A stretch of 64,000 nucleotides of DNA from Cadophora sp. MPI-SDFR-AT-0126 (lineage: Eukaryota > Ascomycota > Leotiomycetes > Helotiales > Ploettnerulaceae). The stretch is taken from NCBI GenBank assembly GCA_020747065.1, contig JAGMVK010000001.1, positions 2,170,001 to 2,234,000 on the forward strand, written 5' to 3'. Of this stretch, positions 38,056 through 50,323 are shown piece by piece (within the stretch, counting starts at the first letter, position 1; each line of letters starts with the position of its first letter). Made by a program: the position numbers and the translations under genes. The notes under the pieces are model-generated. The model was not told the DNA's origin and searched no databases. It worked only from the letters and a program-made list of their open reading frames with translations.

Positions 38056-38290
38056 GACCTTTTCCCCTGGTCAAGAAAAAAAGCAAAGCTTGTCGGGAAC
38101 ACAAGCTCACCGAATGATTTTCTTGGGAAAAGATGAGCGGTGCAGAAGCTTGAATCCCGTTAAGCAATCGCGCGTCTGTCTATCATCGATGGTCCCAGCA
38201 TCCCAACTTGCGGAATTTCAAAACAAATGTTCGGTCCACCAGCAATTCTCGGCTCAACTTCAAATCCAGTCTGGCGCGTGAAAATATCAC

Positions 38291-38302
38291 ATCTGATTAG
38301 AT
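38291..38302 (+). promoter_or_regulatory. GATA-type 12-mer nearest the MFS transporter
   Basis: ATCTGATTAGAT followed by AAAAAG, giving an overlapping TAGATAA core. It is about 490 bp before the MFS ATG. Confidence 0.5.
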
Positions 38303-38791
38303 AAAAAGTTACCCGTTTCTAATAGCTCCCCCACATGGTCCATTCCCACCACCAATGGACGCAACCGAACGAGCCGTCCCTACTTGTTGGCGTGTCGTTC
38401 TCGGGAAATACTCTTAATCCGTGCAGAGCCTATGAAATACAATTGCGGATCGCCACAAAAGCCTCATCACATCTCGACAAACCAATAGAAACTAAAATTC
38501 AAACCAACAACCAGCCTCGTTTGAATTCTACGGATGGAGTACTACAGATCCCTGGATTTCGGTCCCGATCTCGGATGTCCATTTCCTTTTCTTCACATGG
38601 CTTTGTTGGTTACCGACGGCAGGAAATCATCATGCAGTGCAGTGGAGCTCGTCCCAATATTGTCGATGGGTCTGCTATCGACCTACTGCGTCTTGTGTCG
38701 CCAAGTCTGAGGAGTACTAGTAGCTAAGCTCCCCTGCCTTTCTCAAAGCTTTGCTACTTCCTTCACGATTGACAACATCGACGAAACAGCC

Positions 38792-40731
38792 ATGTCAGCT
38801 TCAACTTTCTCGAGATTCAAGCCGGATTTCCTTCGCAAGAAGGAAGAGCCTGCTGCTGTTGCTATGTCATTGCCAGCGGACGACAAGAGTCCTGCTACTG
38901 TCAGTGATGGTATTGCTCAGGCTCAAGAGCCAGCTAGCGATGATCCCGAGAAGGATGTTGTTCCTGCTGAGGATGCTCAACGGGGTGTTCAGCAAGTTGA
39001 AGCTGTCACTTTGACCTGGACGAAGCCATACCTCATTGCCGTTTTCTTCAAGTAAGCTTTAAAATCATCATCGAAACTCCAGAACTGACTGGCTGCAGTA
39101 TGTGGATGTTGTACTTTGTCAACGCCATGCAATCGTCCATTCTGTACAACCTCGTACCTTTCGCAACCAGTGCTTTCGAGGCCCATTCCTTATTGACCGT
39201 CATTTATATTGTTTCCAACAGTATGACTGCAGCCATTTACATCCCACTCGCCAAGATGTTGGATCTTTGGGGTCGTGCAGAGGGGTTCCTTCTCATGGTT
39301 GGATTTGCGACCTTGGGAATGATTCTTATGGCTGCAAGTAATGGACTTACCACTTTCTGTGTTGCTCAGGTAAGACTCTCACTCTTGAAGCGTTTTTCCG
39401 CTAATCAATTAGGTTTTCTACTCCATCGGATTCGGAGGGTTGATCTACAGTGTCGATGTCATCACAGCCGACGTATCCAAGCTCAAGAATCGAGGTCTGG
39501 CATATGCTTTTACCTCGTCTCCTTACATTATAACCGCCTTCGCAGGTTCCAAGGTCTCAGATGAGTTCTACTACAAAGTCAGCTGGAGATGGGGATTTGG
39601 TGCCTTCTCAATTATCCTGCCATTCGTCGCCGCTCCTCTTTTCTTCATCTTGAAGATCCATCTCAAGAAAGCGGAGGCGCACGGACTTGTGGTTCGTGAA
39701 CGCAGTGGCCGGTCTTTGCTTCAGAATATCTGGTTTTATGTCCAGGAATTCGATGGTAAGTCTTTTGTTCGTTCCAGAGAATCTGGCTGACTGTCCTAGC
39801 CCTCGGCGTCTTCCTCTTCGCCTCCGGCTTGACAATCTTCCTCCTTCCCTTTACTCTAGCAGATACCGCACCACACGGCTGGAAATCCGGCTACATAATC
39901 GCCATGATAGTCGTCGGCTTCGTGCTTCTCATCCTGTTTGGCCTGCACGAATCCTTCCTCGCCAAACAACCCTTCCTCAACGTCAACCTCCTCACAAACC
40001 GCACCGTCATCGGCGCCTGCTCTCTCTGCACCACCTACCAAATCTCCTACTACTGCTGGAACTCCTACTTCTCCTCCTTCCTCCAAGTCGTCTCCAACCT
40101 CACCCTCGCCGAAGCAGGATACGTAGGCTCCACCTTCGACGTGCTCTCCGGCGCCTTGCTTCTCGGCGTGGGGCTCCTCATCCGCAAAACCGGCTACTTC
40201 AAATGGCTCCTCTACTTCGCCGTCCCGCTGTACATCTTCGCGCAGGGACTCATGATCCACTTCCGCAAGCCAGATCAGTACATCGGTTACATCGTCATGT
40301 GCCAGATCTTCATCTCCGTTGGCGGCGCCATCATCATCATCTGCGAGCAGCTCGCCGTGCTCGCCGCCTCGGACCATCAACACGTCGCAGCTGTGCTGGC
40401 CCTGCTCTACGTAGCGGGCAATATCGGCGGCGCGATCGGCAACTCGATCTGTGGTGCTATCTGGACGAATACGTTCCCTGGGGCGTTGATGCGCTTCTTG
40501 CCTGAGGAGGCGCAGGCGGATTTCGATACCATCTATGGGGATCTGGATACACAGTTGAGTTATGCCGTGGGGAGCCCGACGAGAATTGGGATTCAGAAGG
40601 CGTATGGGTATGCGCAGGAGAAGATGCTGATTGCGGGGACGTGCATTATGGTCCTTTCTTTCTTGTGGGTTTTCTTGATTAAGAATATTAATGTTGCGAA
40701 GATTTCGCAGACGAAGGGAACTGTTTTCTAA
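38792..40731 (+). CDS. MFS siderophore-iron transporter (SIT/Mir family)
   Basis: Exons are 38792-39051, 39099-39369, 39413-39755 and 39800-40731 (601 aa), with introns of 47, 43 and 44 nt. The N-terminus is a hydrophilic cytoplasmic segment of about 80 residues. About fourteen hydrophobic segments follow, starting FFNMWMLYFVNAMQSSILYNLVPFATSAF. The sequences SNSMTAAIYIPLAKMLDLWGRAEGF and VDVITADVSKLKNRGLAYAFTSSPYIITAFAG are typical of fungal siderophore-iron transporters (SIT1, MirA-D). A large extracytoplasmic loop before the last helix (LPEEAQADFDTIYGD…) is also characteristic. It would import ferri-siderophore at the plasma membrane by proton symport. It is transcribed divergently from the NRPS with shared GATA-type sites between them. 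Which siderophore it takes is unknown. Confidence 0.92.
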
Positions 40732-41936
40732 AAAGGTGGTTTGATGAAATGGGAATACCGTACCAAGAGTTGGAATGATGATCCGATGTCAAGGGATGAG
40801 ATGGACCGAGAACGTCTCACATATCGACTTAATGTCTCGTCGTAGCTAGATCACCAATGAATGTCGGTATCATGATATTTTTTCAATTATGCAATACTTT
40901 TGCTTATGAGAAGAGAAGTGATCCCAGCTCTCTCGACAACAATGCAAGTACCACTGCTCCCACCTATCTACATCTTCGCTGCTACTCCCTCACCACTCTC
41001 CATCCCCCTCCGATTTCCCAAACATTACACAGCTCCAACCCCAAAATCGAACCCTGCATTTCCATGAAACTTCCAGCCCGATACGCAACCCCCATGTGCT
41101 AGGTTAGACGTCGAAAGTTCACATCGCCGATCGCTGAGAAATCACTCGTCTATTCAGTTCTGAGTTTCCTAAAGTCAACAAACATTATCTCACTCTCTTC
41201 TCTTCCTCAACTTCCTCCTCGGAACAGAGAATAACAGAAATGCTATAGTCTGAGATGGATTCAAACCTGTGTAATGAACGTGCAAGTTTTCAAAATTGGA
41301 GTCGAAACTAAAAGTCAGGTTTGTTTTGCTTTACGAAGTCGCTCTGTCGGGCAGGCACTGCGATTGACCAAACTACTTACCTATTCTGGTAAGGTGGAGG
41401 AAAGAAAGAAAAAAAAGGAAGAGAGAAGGCTTCGAGTTAATTTCAAATCGAACGATTCTTGAAGGAAAAATCTGCCAGACTTCCCAGAAGGTGGAAGATC
41501 ATGCGTGAAGTGTTTCTCAGATTGCCTTCTACAGGACTCGACGCATCTCTCGGACGCAGATCAACTTTTTTGCAGCTACGACTCTCCAGGAGCGACACCT
41601 TTTGGATCAAGGCATATTATTGATAGTTCTTGGATATCCTGGATATAATTCTCTACATCTGAATCCAGATTATAGGAATGGCGGTGAAGTGTTCGAGGCG
41701 AAGGGAATGAAAGTCGCATCTAAGCGACCTGCGTCTATACCGACTACTCCAAAACGATAAAGGAGGACAATACATTGAGTATCCTTTTCGATCGAGGTAA
41801 CTACAAAAGCTCGAAGCCCCAGCAATTGAAATCAGTGCAGCCCGGTTCCCTTCGAGAAAAGCAACCGACACCGACACCTCCAACGCCCCTCCACTCACAA
41901 TCAAGTCAATATGTCCTGATCAGTATCCCACCTTCC
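40732..41936. other. Convergent 3' interval
   Basis: The MFS gene and the hydrolase gene both end here. Short open frames lack motifs; a purine-rich run lies at 41397-41430. Confidence 0.5.
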
Positions 41937-43308
41937 TCACAATCCCTGCCTTCCCAACCACTCATTAACCATACCAAATCCCTTCCCAGCACTATAATGC
42001 AACTGCCAACAATGCCCAGCATCCGACACAACCAGCCCCTCAAACACCATCGCCCTCGGAAACAACTCCCTACTCTTCCCAAGATATCCCGTCCTTGGAT
42101 CCCCGCACTCGCTCTGCGTCCCCAGCAATCCCCCAAGCAATATATTAATACCAAGCACATTACAGAAAATCGCATCGTGCTGTCCGGTAGCCACCAGCAC
42201 ACGCCCCGCATACGCACCCGCGGTATTGACCCCAAACGCCAACGTCGCAGCCTCGCCTACTGTAATGGTCCCTCTGTTCGCAAAGTCGTAGGCGAAGAGC
42301 GAGGAGTTGTATGTTTCTGGGGAGGAGAAGAAGAGGGCGCGAAATCCGGGGAGAGAGGAGATGGTTAGGTAGCCGAGGGGAAGGGACTTGTACCGGGGAA
42401 GGGTAAGGGATGCGGGGAGGACGATGGCGGTTCCGAGGACGGTGGGGATGAGCGTTATGAAGGTGGAGGACCAGCCGGTTAGGATTAGGGAGGTTGGGTC
42501 GGTGGGGTAGAGGGTTGCGAGGGCGTTGCCGACTGTTTGGGTTGGAGATGTTAGTGGATTGTGTTGATAGGTGGGATTGGAAAGGGAGGGGAAGGTGATA
42601 TGGAGGAGACGTACTGATTGAGCCATAGCTGTGGCCTACGTAGATTAATTTGTTGAACCTCCTACCTGCCAATGGAGAAGGCAGTGTTCCAGCGCGGAGC
42701 TTTAAGATGATCTGATGGATTGTCTCGACTTCAACGGGATACCTGGCAGTCATGTCAGCGTATTCTTCTCCTTGAAGTGCTGGAACAAGAAAAAAACACT
42801 TACTGCACAGCGAGAATAGGATCAGGATGTGACGAATCTCCATTCCCAAGTCGATCGATAGCAAGTGTTGGATAGCCAGCTTTGGAAGCAGCAGCTACCC
42901 ACGAATACCGGTCGTCAAAATCATCACCCGTCCAATCTATTCTCCATCAGCAACAGCTTACTCTTCCTCATCCCCTCCCAAAGGCACAAAATCAAGGAAA
43001 TGGCACTCACAGGTCCTAGTATAAGTAGCACCATGAACAAGCAACTGCACCGTATCCCTCCTACTCTCCACCAGCATCTCCGACTCGCAATAAGTACCCA
43101 CGATCGTATACGTATCTGTGATCAAGGAATCGAAAATCACGGCTCCTAAGGCGCCAACTATGGAGAGCAGGGAGGTGGTCGTAAAATCAGGTGGAAAGTG
43201 GGCGTTGCGGGCCGTGACTGAGACGGGGATGGAGAGTGTCGTACAGGTTGGAGCGGCTAGGATGAGGTGGAGGAGGGGGAGAAGTTGAAGAAGTATGGTG
43301 AGGAACAT
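41937..43308 (-). CDS. Secreted alpha/beta hydrolase
   Basis: Four minus-strand exons: 43308-43011, 42936-42804, 42742-42615 and 42532-41937 (384 aa), with introns of 74, 61 and 82 nt that join in frame at each boundary. The N-terminus MFLTILLQLLPLLHLILAAPTC is a signal peptide. The fold signs are the LLVHGATYT oxyanion strand, WTGDDFDDRYSWVAAASKAGYPTLAIDRLGNGDS, nucleophile elbow GHSYGS, a possible acid in ATGQHDAIFC, and histidine in DAGHCWQLH. Relatives are usually annotated as secreted AB-hydrolase-1 proteins without a proven substrate. It lies just beyond the siderophore genes, but no GATA-type site precedes it, so I do not place it in that unit. Confidence 0.82.
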
Positions 43309-46300
43309 CTTTGATGTTGAGAATCGTAGTTTGAAGTATCGAGATGTTGATGTATTGACCTTAGAGGGATGGTAAGCAGGACGAGGTCAAAGGAGATTCG
43401 AGGCAAAGTGAAGTGAGGTTGTTGACGTCGTGCTTTCGCGTAATTTTGTCCATCGTCAAGTCCAACCGAAGATCGGATGGACTTCTTGCTAAAACCAGAT
43501 TAAGCACAGCACGACATTGGAAGTACATTTTACCAAAAGGGCAAGAGAAATATCGGAAACGTGCTGCGAATCGGGCGTTACAGATGCGGTGTTACGGATG
43601 ATCTCGATTCCTGCGTGGGTTGTGGGAACAGGGCTTAGAGGAATGAGTTCAGCTTCGAATTGGTTCCGTTTCCATGAAACGAAGATGCTGTCATGTTGAA
43701 CAAGGGAGCAGATCAAGAGTCTGTAGCTGCTACCATATCTTGATACCTGTAAATCTTGGGTATGGCGCATACAGAGTTCTTAAATGGCAGTTGATTCTCA
43801 ACTTCTCTGCTAGCCTTCGAGTTCTCTGAGGGCGTGGATCCTCACGCTGTGCACTGCGACAGATGCAGGTTCCAGAGACTGAGGTACTACGAGCTCATTC
43901 TTGATAGAGATACCTTCTAATACTTTATACTGAAGACTGAATTGTGAACCTCGGACAATGCATGTTACAAGAGCAGTACGAAGTAACGTGGGACAGTGTC
44001 ACAAGGCTCGTTTGCGGCTTCCTTTTCCTTCTTGTACATTTGTTTCTTGGATTGTTGCTTCATATGTTTTCGGAATACTTGAGAACTCATCAGGCCAGCA
44101 CGGATATTGCTTATTTGGCAAAGCATACTGAAAGTGCAACGTTCAAAAATACCGGCTTGCGTATTTGTAAAGGCGGCTGGTCTGACTATTTATATCTCCG
44201 TACCAGCAGTTCCTCGGGCACGGAATTTTTGCTCGCAGCTTCAAAAATGGAAGCAAGTACCCATTTTTCATCAATTAAAGTAGAACAGTTATTAGCAATA
44301 ATGAAATAAGAGGAGGAAAAAATCCGGCTGAACTGTGCAGCGCAACCCAGCGCAAAGCAATACGAATCTCGAGGAATGCAGACATAATAGAGACACAAGA
44401 TAGTCAACTAAAAGCCACGGATGTTTAATAGGAAAGTCATAAAAGTAATAGAGGGCATGAAAAGAGAGGATGACATCGCTAGTAACTTGGATAGTGTTTA
44501 GTTGCTGTTTTGTCAACAACATCAACAATCCTCCCTCACACCTTGAGCCCAACCGAAGCTCTGCTGCCAGGTATCGAGCCGTTCGAATTTCTGTCAATTC
44601 CTTTCATATTTGAAATGAACAGTTAAAGACTTCAATGTTCTGTCTCGTGCGTTTAGCCCATACTTTCCATACTCAACACGATCCAATCGAAGCTTCCCCC
44701 CTCCCCTTCCCCCAGATTCCCGCATCGCCAAACCTTCGCTCGAGTGTGGACGTGGAAACCCTTCAGCTCGACTCACGTACTTTAGTATAATTTTGGCTTT
44801 CATTCATCGATCGTTGGGAAAACTTATTTTCTAATCCTTCAAACGGAGGCATTTTCGAAAGCCATCTAAGCGTCGGTCCTTTCTATGAAGCTGCGGACAT
44901 TCGCCCACAAGCTTCGCAGAGGGCCCGAAAAAGCAGAACCCTATCTTCTCTCTCGTGCGAGTAAGATTCAACTTTCTCCTCATTCCTTACTCCCCTTTAC
45001 TTTGCTACTAAGAAAGGTCGCCACCTTTCGCCTCTCCAAACATCCAAAGATCTTCTTCGACAAGGAAAAATACCCAGGCACCAAAAAAATAACCGGACCT
45101 GACGATCCAGGGTCACGTTTTTCTTGGCGGCGATACGATCGCCTTCATTTCTCAACGATTCGAGGATCGAGAGAATAAATAGCGCACACAAGCATGTACG
45201 CACGACCGACCGACCGAACGATAACCATGACACGATTTGCAGACCGCTTTTCTTGAAAGTCTGGCCATTTCCCGACTCAAGCTCTTCGAGGCAGATTAAA
45301 GCCTCGGATGATTTTTCTCGAATCTCGTTCCTTCACCGAAACACAAGAAATAAACGAACACGCGAGTACGAGCAAGAATTAAACTTCAAAAAAGAAAATT
45401 CGCATTCAAATCCGAATGAATTAATCAAGCCGCTTAACGTTATTTAATGTAGCTTTTCAAGATGAAAAAGTGTTCGTTTTCGGTCAAATAAAGGACCCGA
45501 CTTTGAAAGCCTAAATCAGGTAGGTAATCCAGAACACTAAGATAGATAGCCTTCAGGCTAGTCAGGTACATACATGTGTTTGACGTTTTACATACTTCTA
45601 AAGATGTGCATTATTGCCACTCACTAACCCTATCAAACGAATCATGAAACGGAATCGGGATTCCACGTGGCTTCTAGCCTTTTTCCTAGAGAAACTCAAT
45701 TGAATCTTCGCCCACCTATCCATCATCTATCCATCCGTCCAAACATCTAATTAAGTCACTCTCGTTAATATACTTTACATTTAAATCCTCACCGAACCAC
45801 GATAGGCATTGAAAAATGGTAAAAAGGCAAAGTCGAGAGAATACAATCCAACCACCTCCCCGACTTGTCTCTTCCTCGCCGCCCCACTCACCCAGTCCAG
45901 TCCCCAAAAATATCAAGGGGTCACCATACACCGTTACTGTAAATGTTGAGATCTCTAATCCCCCGCCGCTCAAGCGAACCAATCCCCCCATGCATCTGAA
46001 TCAGTTCGATCCAATCAGATACCCCAATCGAGTCAAGGGTTCCAGTTCTTTTTTCTCAGGATCCGTACTTAGGACTTGATTGGGGTTAGTGAGAGACCCT
46101 TCATGCAGATGCCGTGTCGCACCGTCGCATGTCGCACCGCCCGCAATCGCAGAATTTTTGACATGTGGGAGGGCTGTGAAGCTGAAGGGAACGTGGTTTT
46201 TCCAAGGGAATGCCAAGGGATTGAGATTGAGATTGGGCGGTCTGGAAGGGGGGATGGAATTGATTTGTGTGGGAGAGAGATAAGGTATGAGAGAATACTG

Positions 46301-46757
46301 CAGTCAATTGAGTCAATTGATTGACTGAACCCGAATGTTTACCTGATGAAGAAGATCTCAATTGAATAGCTTCAAATCCCCAAAAGGACAGCTCTCCTGT
46401 CAATTGAAATGTTTCAAACCTTCCAGCTACCACCCTTACCCTTTCCTATCCAAATTCAAATGCCGACCAATCTCCAATCTCAAACGGTCGACGTGGTGGT
46501 GGTCCATGCGAGAGCGGAAGGGAAAAGGGTTGAGGAAATAAATGGACCTGGACCCTAAAACCCCCTACCCGAACCCCTAGGACTAGTGGATAGCCCATTC
46601 CAACCCATGCCAATCTAGCCAAGGTGAAATTCGAGACAGATAAATTCGGATTCGAGAATAAATATCCCATCCTCTCTTCCATTCTTCATTCCTTTCGACC
46701 TCTCGACTCCCTTCTTGCTCCCCCCTCCTCCTTCACAACACCACCAACCAGCCCATC
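43309..46757. other. 3.4-kb gene-free interval
   Basis: Open frames on both strands are short, overlapping and without family sequence. The interval includes the promoter of the hydrolase (left) and of the desaturase (right, with a strongly pyrimidine-rich leader at about 46670-46757). No tRNA-like cloverleaf or B-box was recognised by eye. Confidence 0.5.
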
Positions 46758-48267
46758 ATGGCTCCTCCAGCTGCCAGTCCGGCACCAGCAGCTACCTCGA
46801 AGACTCCCACCGTCCCAGCAGAACAATTGACCCATCTCGACCTCCACGGCAATGTCTTCGAACTACCCACCTTCACCATGAAGGAAATCCACGACGCCAT
46901 TCCCGCCTGGTGCTTCAAGCCCTCCATCCTCCGCTCCATGGCCTACGTCGTCCGCGATTACTTCTACCTCTCCGTCCTCATCTACCTCGCCGTGACATAC
47001 ATCCCCCTCCTCCCCAACCCCTACCTCCGCTTCGCCGCCTGGGCCGTCTACACCACCGTTCAAGGCTTCGTCTTTACAGGAATCTGGATCCTCGCCCACG
47101 AGTGCGGCCACGGTGCCTTCTCAAAATCGAAATACCTAAACTACACCATGGGCCTTATCATGCACTCCTTCCTGCTCGTCCCATTCCACAGCTGGCGTCT
47201 CTCGCACTCGCAGCATCACAAGGCGACGGGGAATATGGAGCGGGACACGGCCTTCGTGCCGCACACGCGCGACTCGTGGATTAAGTCGAACTTTGGGGCC
47301 AAGGCCAAGGCGAATATGGTGGAGTTTGCGGAGCTGGCGGAGGATTCGCCCATTGTTGCACTGTGGCACGATCTCGTTCATCAGTTGTTTGGATGGCCGG
47401 GATATCTGCTGTTCAATCTGACGGGACAGAAGTATAACGGAGCGAAGGGCGCGAAGATTACGCATTTCTATTATGGAGAGGATAGCGTTTTCTTCAAGAA
47501 GAATGAGCTGCCGTTGATTATGCTGTCGGATTTGGGCGTCGCGGTTATGATTGCGGCTTTGGTTGTGGCTGGGCAGGTGTTTGGGAGCTGGAATGTGATT
47601 GTTCTGTGGGGAGTTCCGTGGTTGTGGGTGAATAACTGGATTGGTGAGTTTCTCTTCTCCCTAACCCCCTCATTCCTCCACAGAATGGATGTTTTGGTAC
47701 TAACAGCTTAATCTTCCAGTGGCCATCACATTCCTCCAACACACCGACGCAGCAATGCCACACTACGACAACAAGACCTGGACCTTCGCCCGCGGCGCAA
47801 CCGCAACCATCGACCGAGACCTAGGCTTCATCGACACCCACCTCTTCCACGACATCATCGGCACTCACGTCTGCCACCACTTGATTTCCACCATCCCCTT
47901 CTACCACGCCGGTGAGGCCTCCAAGCACATCAAGCGCGTCATGGGCAAGCACTACATCGCAGACGTCAAGACCCCCTTCTGGACTGCCTTCTGGAAGAAC
48001 CAGCGCACTTGCAAGTTCGTCGAGGAGACCAAGGGCGCGGAGGGATCCGGCGTGTATATGTTCCGCAATCTGTATAATCGTGAGGGGGAGACGCAACCGC
48101 TTGCTTTGGCTCCTCCTTCCGCTGCCCCGGTTGTGGAGGCTAAGGAGACCAAGGAGAAGAGCGCAATGGCTACGGCGATGTCGAGTTCGAGGAACTTGGA
48201 TGCTAGGAGACGATTATCGCAGTCTGCTCAGTTGAGAGCTAATCTTCCTCTTTTGGCTGATGGTTAG
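46758..48267 (+). CDS. Delta-12-type (oleate) fatty acid desaturase
   Basis: Exons 46758-47643 and 47720-48267 (477 aa) are split by a 76-nt GTGAGT…TTCCAG intron that rejoins NNWI-VAITFLQHTD. The three histidine boxes of membrane desaturases are intact: HECGH (114-118), HSQHH (150-154, within HSWRLSHSQHHKATGNMERDTAFVP) and HVCHH (345-349). These bind the di-iron centre. Four or more hydrophobic helices surround them, as in endoplasmic-reticulum enzymes. The sequence THLDLHGNVFELPTFTMKEIHDAIPAWCFKPSILRS is the usual start of fungal delta-12 enzymes, which turn oleate into linoleate. A delta-12/delta-15 bifunctional or delta-15 enzyme is possible and cannot be separated by eye. The C-terminal 50 residues are low complexity. 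Confidence 0.92.
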
Positions 48268-50323
48268 ACGATAGACTAGACGGATAGATGGGATAGACAT
48301 CCTGGGATATAGACTTGTATATCAATCGCGGCTTTTGAGAGCATGGCGGGGCGATAGATTCGGACGATAGATATCATGGATAGCGAGGCATGCATGCATC
48401 TTTTGTGTAGAAGGGAATCTGGCGTTTCTTTTCCATCTCTTGTCGGAAGTCGTTTTGCTTGAGTTGGATGGTGGCGATGGCGTGTTCTTTCTCGTACATA
48501 GACAAGAATTAGACTAGACAGCGGTTCTGGGCTCTTTTTTTTGGTTGTATGTTCGTCTTGTTTCTCTGTCTGTTTATATGCTTTAGAACGGAGATACCAC
48601 ACACAATACAAGAGAGAATGCATACACAAAATCCAGTATTTCCAAAAGAAACAGAAGTGAGAGGGGGTTTGTGGAACGTGATGTGTGAAGTGTGAAGTGT
48701 GAAGTGTGAAGTCCAGTAGAAATAGAAGTAGAAATCAGTACGAAGGTGGGGAAGGGCGAAGGAAGGAGGCATGTCTCGGAAAAATCGGCAAGTGGTACAT
48801 CAGGCAAGTGTAAGGTGGTATCGTGTGACTTAATCCCCCTCTCTCGCCCACCTCGAATCAAATTCCTTGATGATTTGGAAATCGCGGAGGGGATCTCCGC
48901 TTTATTTAGTAAAGATGGTTGTTTATTTATAGTTAGTGTAGGAAAGGGAAATGCTTGATTCCACCACTCCGAGGAATCTGGTGTGCCCCTTACTGTCTCC
49001 TTACCCCGCATTGAGGATCGATTTGCTGTACAGTATTTCGAACTTTACTTGATTAATGTGAGCAGGGAGGGAGATGTTGGTTGGGTGCGAGGGTTTAGGT
49101 TTATATTTTTATAAGCTGTAAATGTATCTATCTGCTCTGCTCGTTCGTTCTTCGTGGTGCTAGCTAGCATCTACTGCTGCTTTCATCTCTAAACTAGGTA
49201 GATAGGCATACAATTGTTTTTGACATCCCGCCCCACTCCCGGCGACTAAGTAAGATAGATATCTCTTGATATTATTTAGTTACTCACTTGCCTGTTCTTC
49301 CCTTCCCTTCCTCTCCTGTCTTTCTTTCTTCGAGAGGTCAGTATAATTGTGTAGCTGGGATGTTGGACCTTTGAGTGAAAAAAGGGGGTTTTTGTCATGG
49401 GTCTAGCTACTGCTACGGCTAGACGTCCCAGAGATTTAGTTCTGTGGGTGTAGTTGAGTGAAGGTGGAAGAACGAGATTTAGAGGATTTTGGTATATGGA
49501 TATGTAGAGTGCTGATCTGATATCTGATCTGATCTGCTTCTGCTATTTCCGCTAGGTTACTTTCTAATCACCCCGCTTCTCTCTCCCAGATTTGTGAAAC
49601 GTCTAAAGGCACCAATCCTCCAGCCTGGAGCCTCGTTGGTCCAGAGGACTGGGCGAGTTGAATCTCAAAATCGCGAGAGCTGAAAAAAAAAACTTCGCCT
49701 CAAACTCTATTCAAATTCGTTGAGATTGTCAGACCTGCTTGACAACCTACCAGACTTCTACTTCGCCCTCGACTTCAGCTTCGCTTTCAGCTGAAACCAG
49801 AAAGAAATGTCCTGATGATCTTGCAGCCGGATTCCCCAGCCTTGTCCGACCTCAATCAATCTCACATCAGCTCCTGCACAGCAGGATGATAATCATGTAT
49901 TGTTTACACTGCATGGGGAAGGTGATAATGCAATGCACAACATTGCCGGGTAAAGAAAACGAGCAAGTGCCAAGTTCTGGGGCTGAAAAATTGTGAAGGG
50001 GAGTTGTGTAACTTCGCTAAGTTGATTGACGAATGGATGGAGAGCTGTGACTAAGTGTCAGCGTTCCATTGTGTGTTACCTTTGCTGCGAGTTTAGCGAG
50101 TGGTGTTCGGTGGGTTTAGTTAGTGGTTGGTGGTGGCTCGGATGGGTAAGTGAGGTTGGGTTGTACCATGCTTGGATATGTACTAGCTGGTTTCCCCAAC
50201 CTACCTCTTCTGAAATTCTCATTTCTCGAACTCGTATATTTTTATTCCTCCACATTTCTCAATCTCTTCCTAACACTCCCTATTACACTTCGTATCTAAT
50301 TTATCCACCTACAAAAAAAGGAA
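48268..50323. other. 2-kb gene-free interval
   Basis: Holds the 3' flank of the desaturase and the promoter of the chitosanase. It contains a four-copy 7-bp tandem repeat (48684-48711) and AT-rich stretches; no gene seen. Confidence 0.5.
48684..48711 (+). repeat. Tandem repeat, four copies of TGTGAAG
   Basis: Four perfect copies of a 7-bp unit lie in the 3' flank of the desaturase gene. It is a simple microsatellite-like array. Confidence 0.9.

Larger units (their letters stand above)
36282..38791. other. 2.5-kb divergent intergenic between NRPS and MFS transporter
   Basis: No open frame with family content. It separates two divergent siderophore genes and contains the densest group of GATA-type sites in the window (37452 to 38302). 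Confidence 0.6.

Noticed and set aside
39856..40383. 175-codon acidic open frame antisense to the MFS transporter
   Set aside because: A shadow of the real coding strand, which has clear SIT-family sequence and matching splice sites.
41937..43308. Secreted alpha/beta hydrolase considered as a second siderophore esterase (EstB-like)
   Set aside because: It has a signal peptide, is separated by 1.2 kb from the MFS gene end, and lacks the GATA-type 12-mer upstream.
43944..44309. 121-codon open frame with a hydrophobic stretch
   Set aside because: One leucine-rich segment but no family resemblance and no supporting splice or promoter context.
49501..49545. Cluster of GATCTGAT repeats resembling the siderophore GATA sites
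   Set aside because: The copies read ATCTGATAT and ATCTGATCT, without the GATAA or GATTA core or the AGAT end, and lie far from the siderophore genes.
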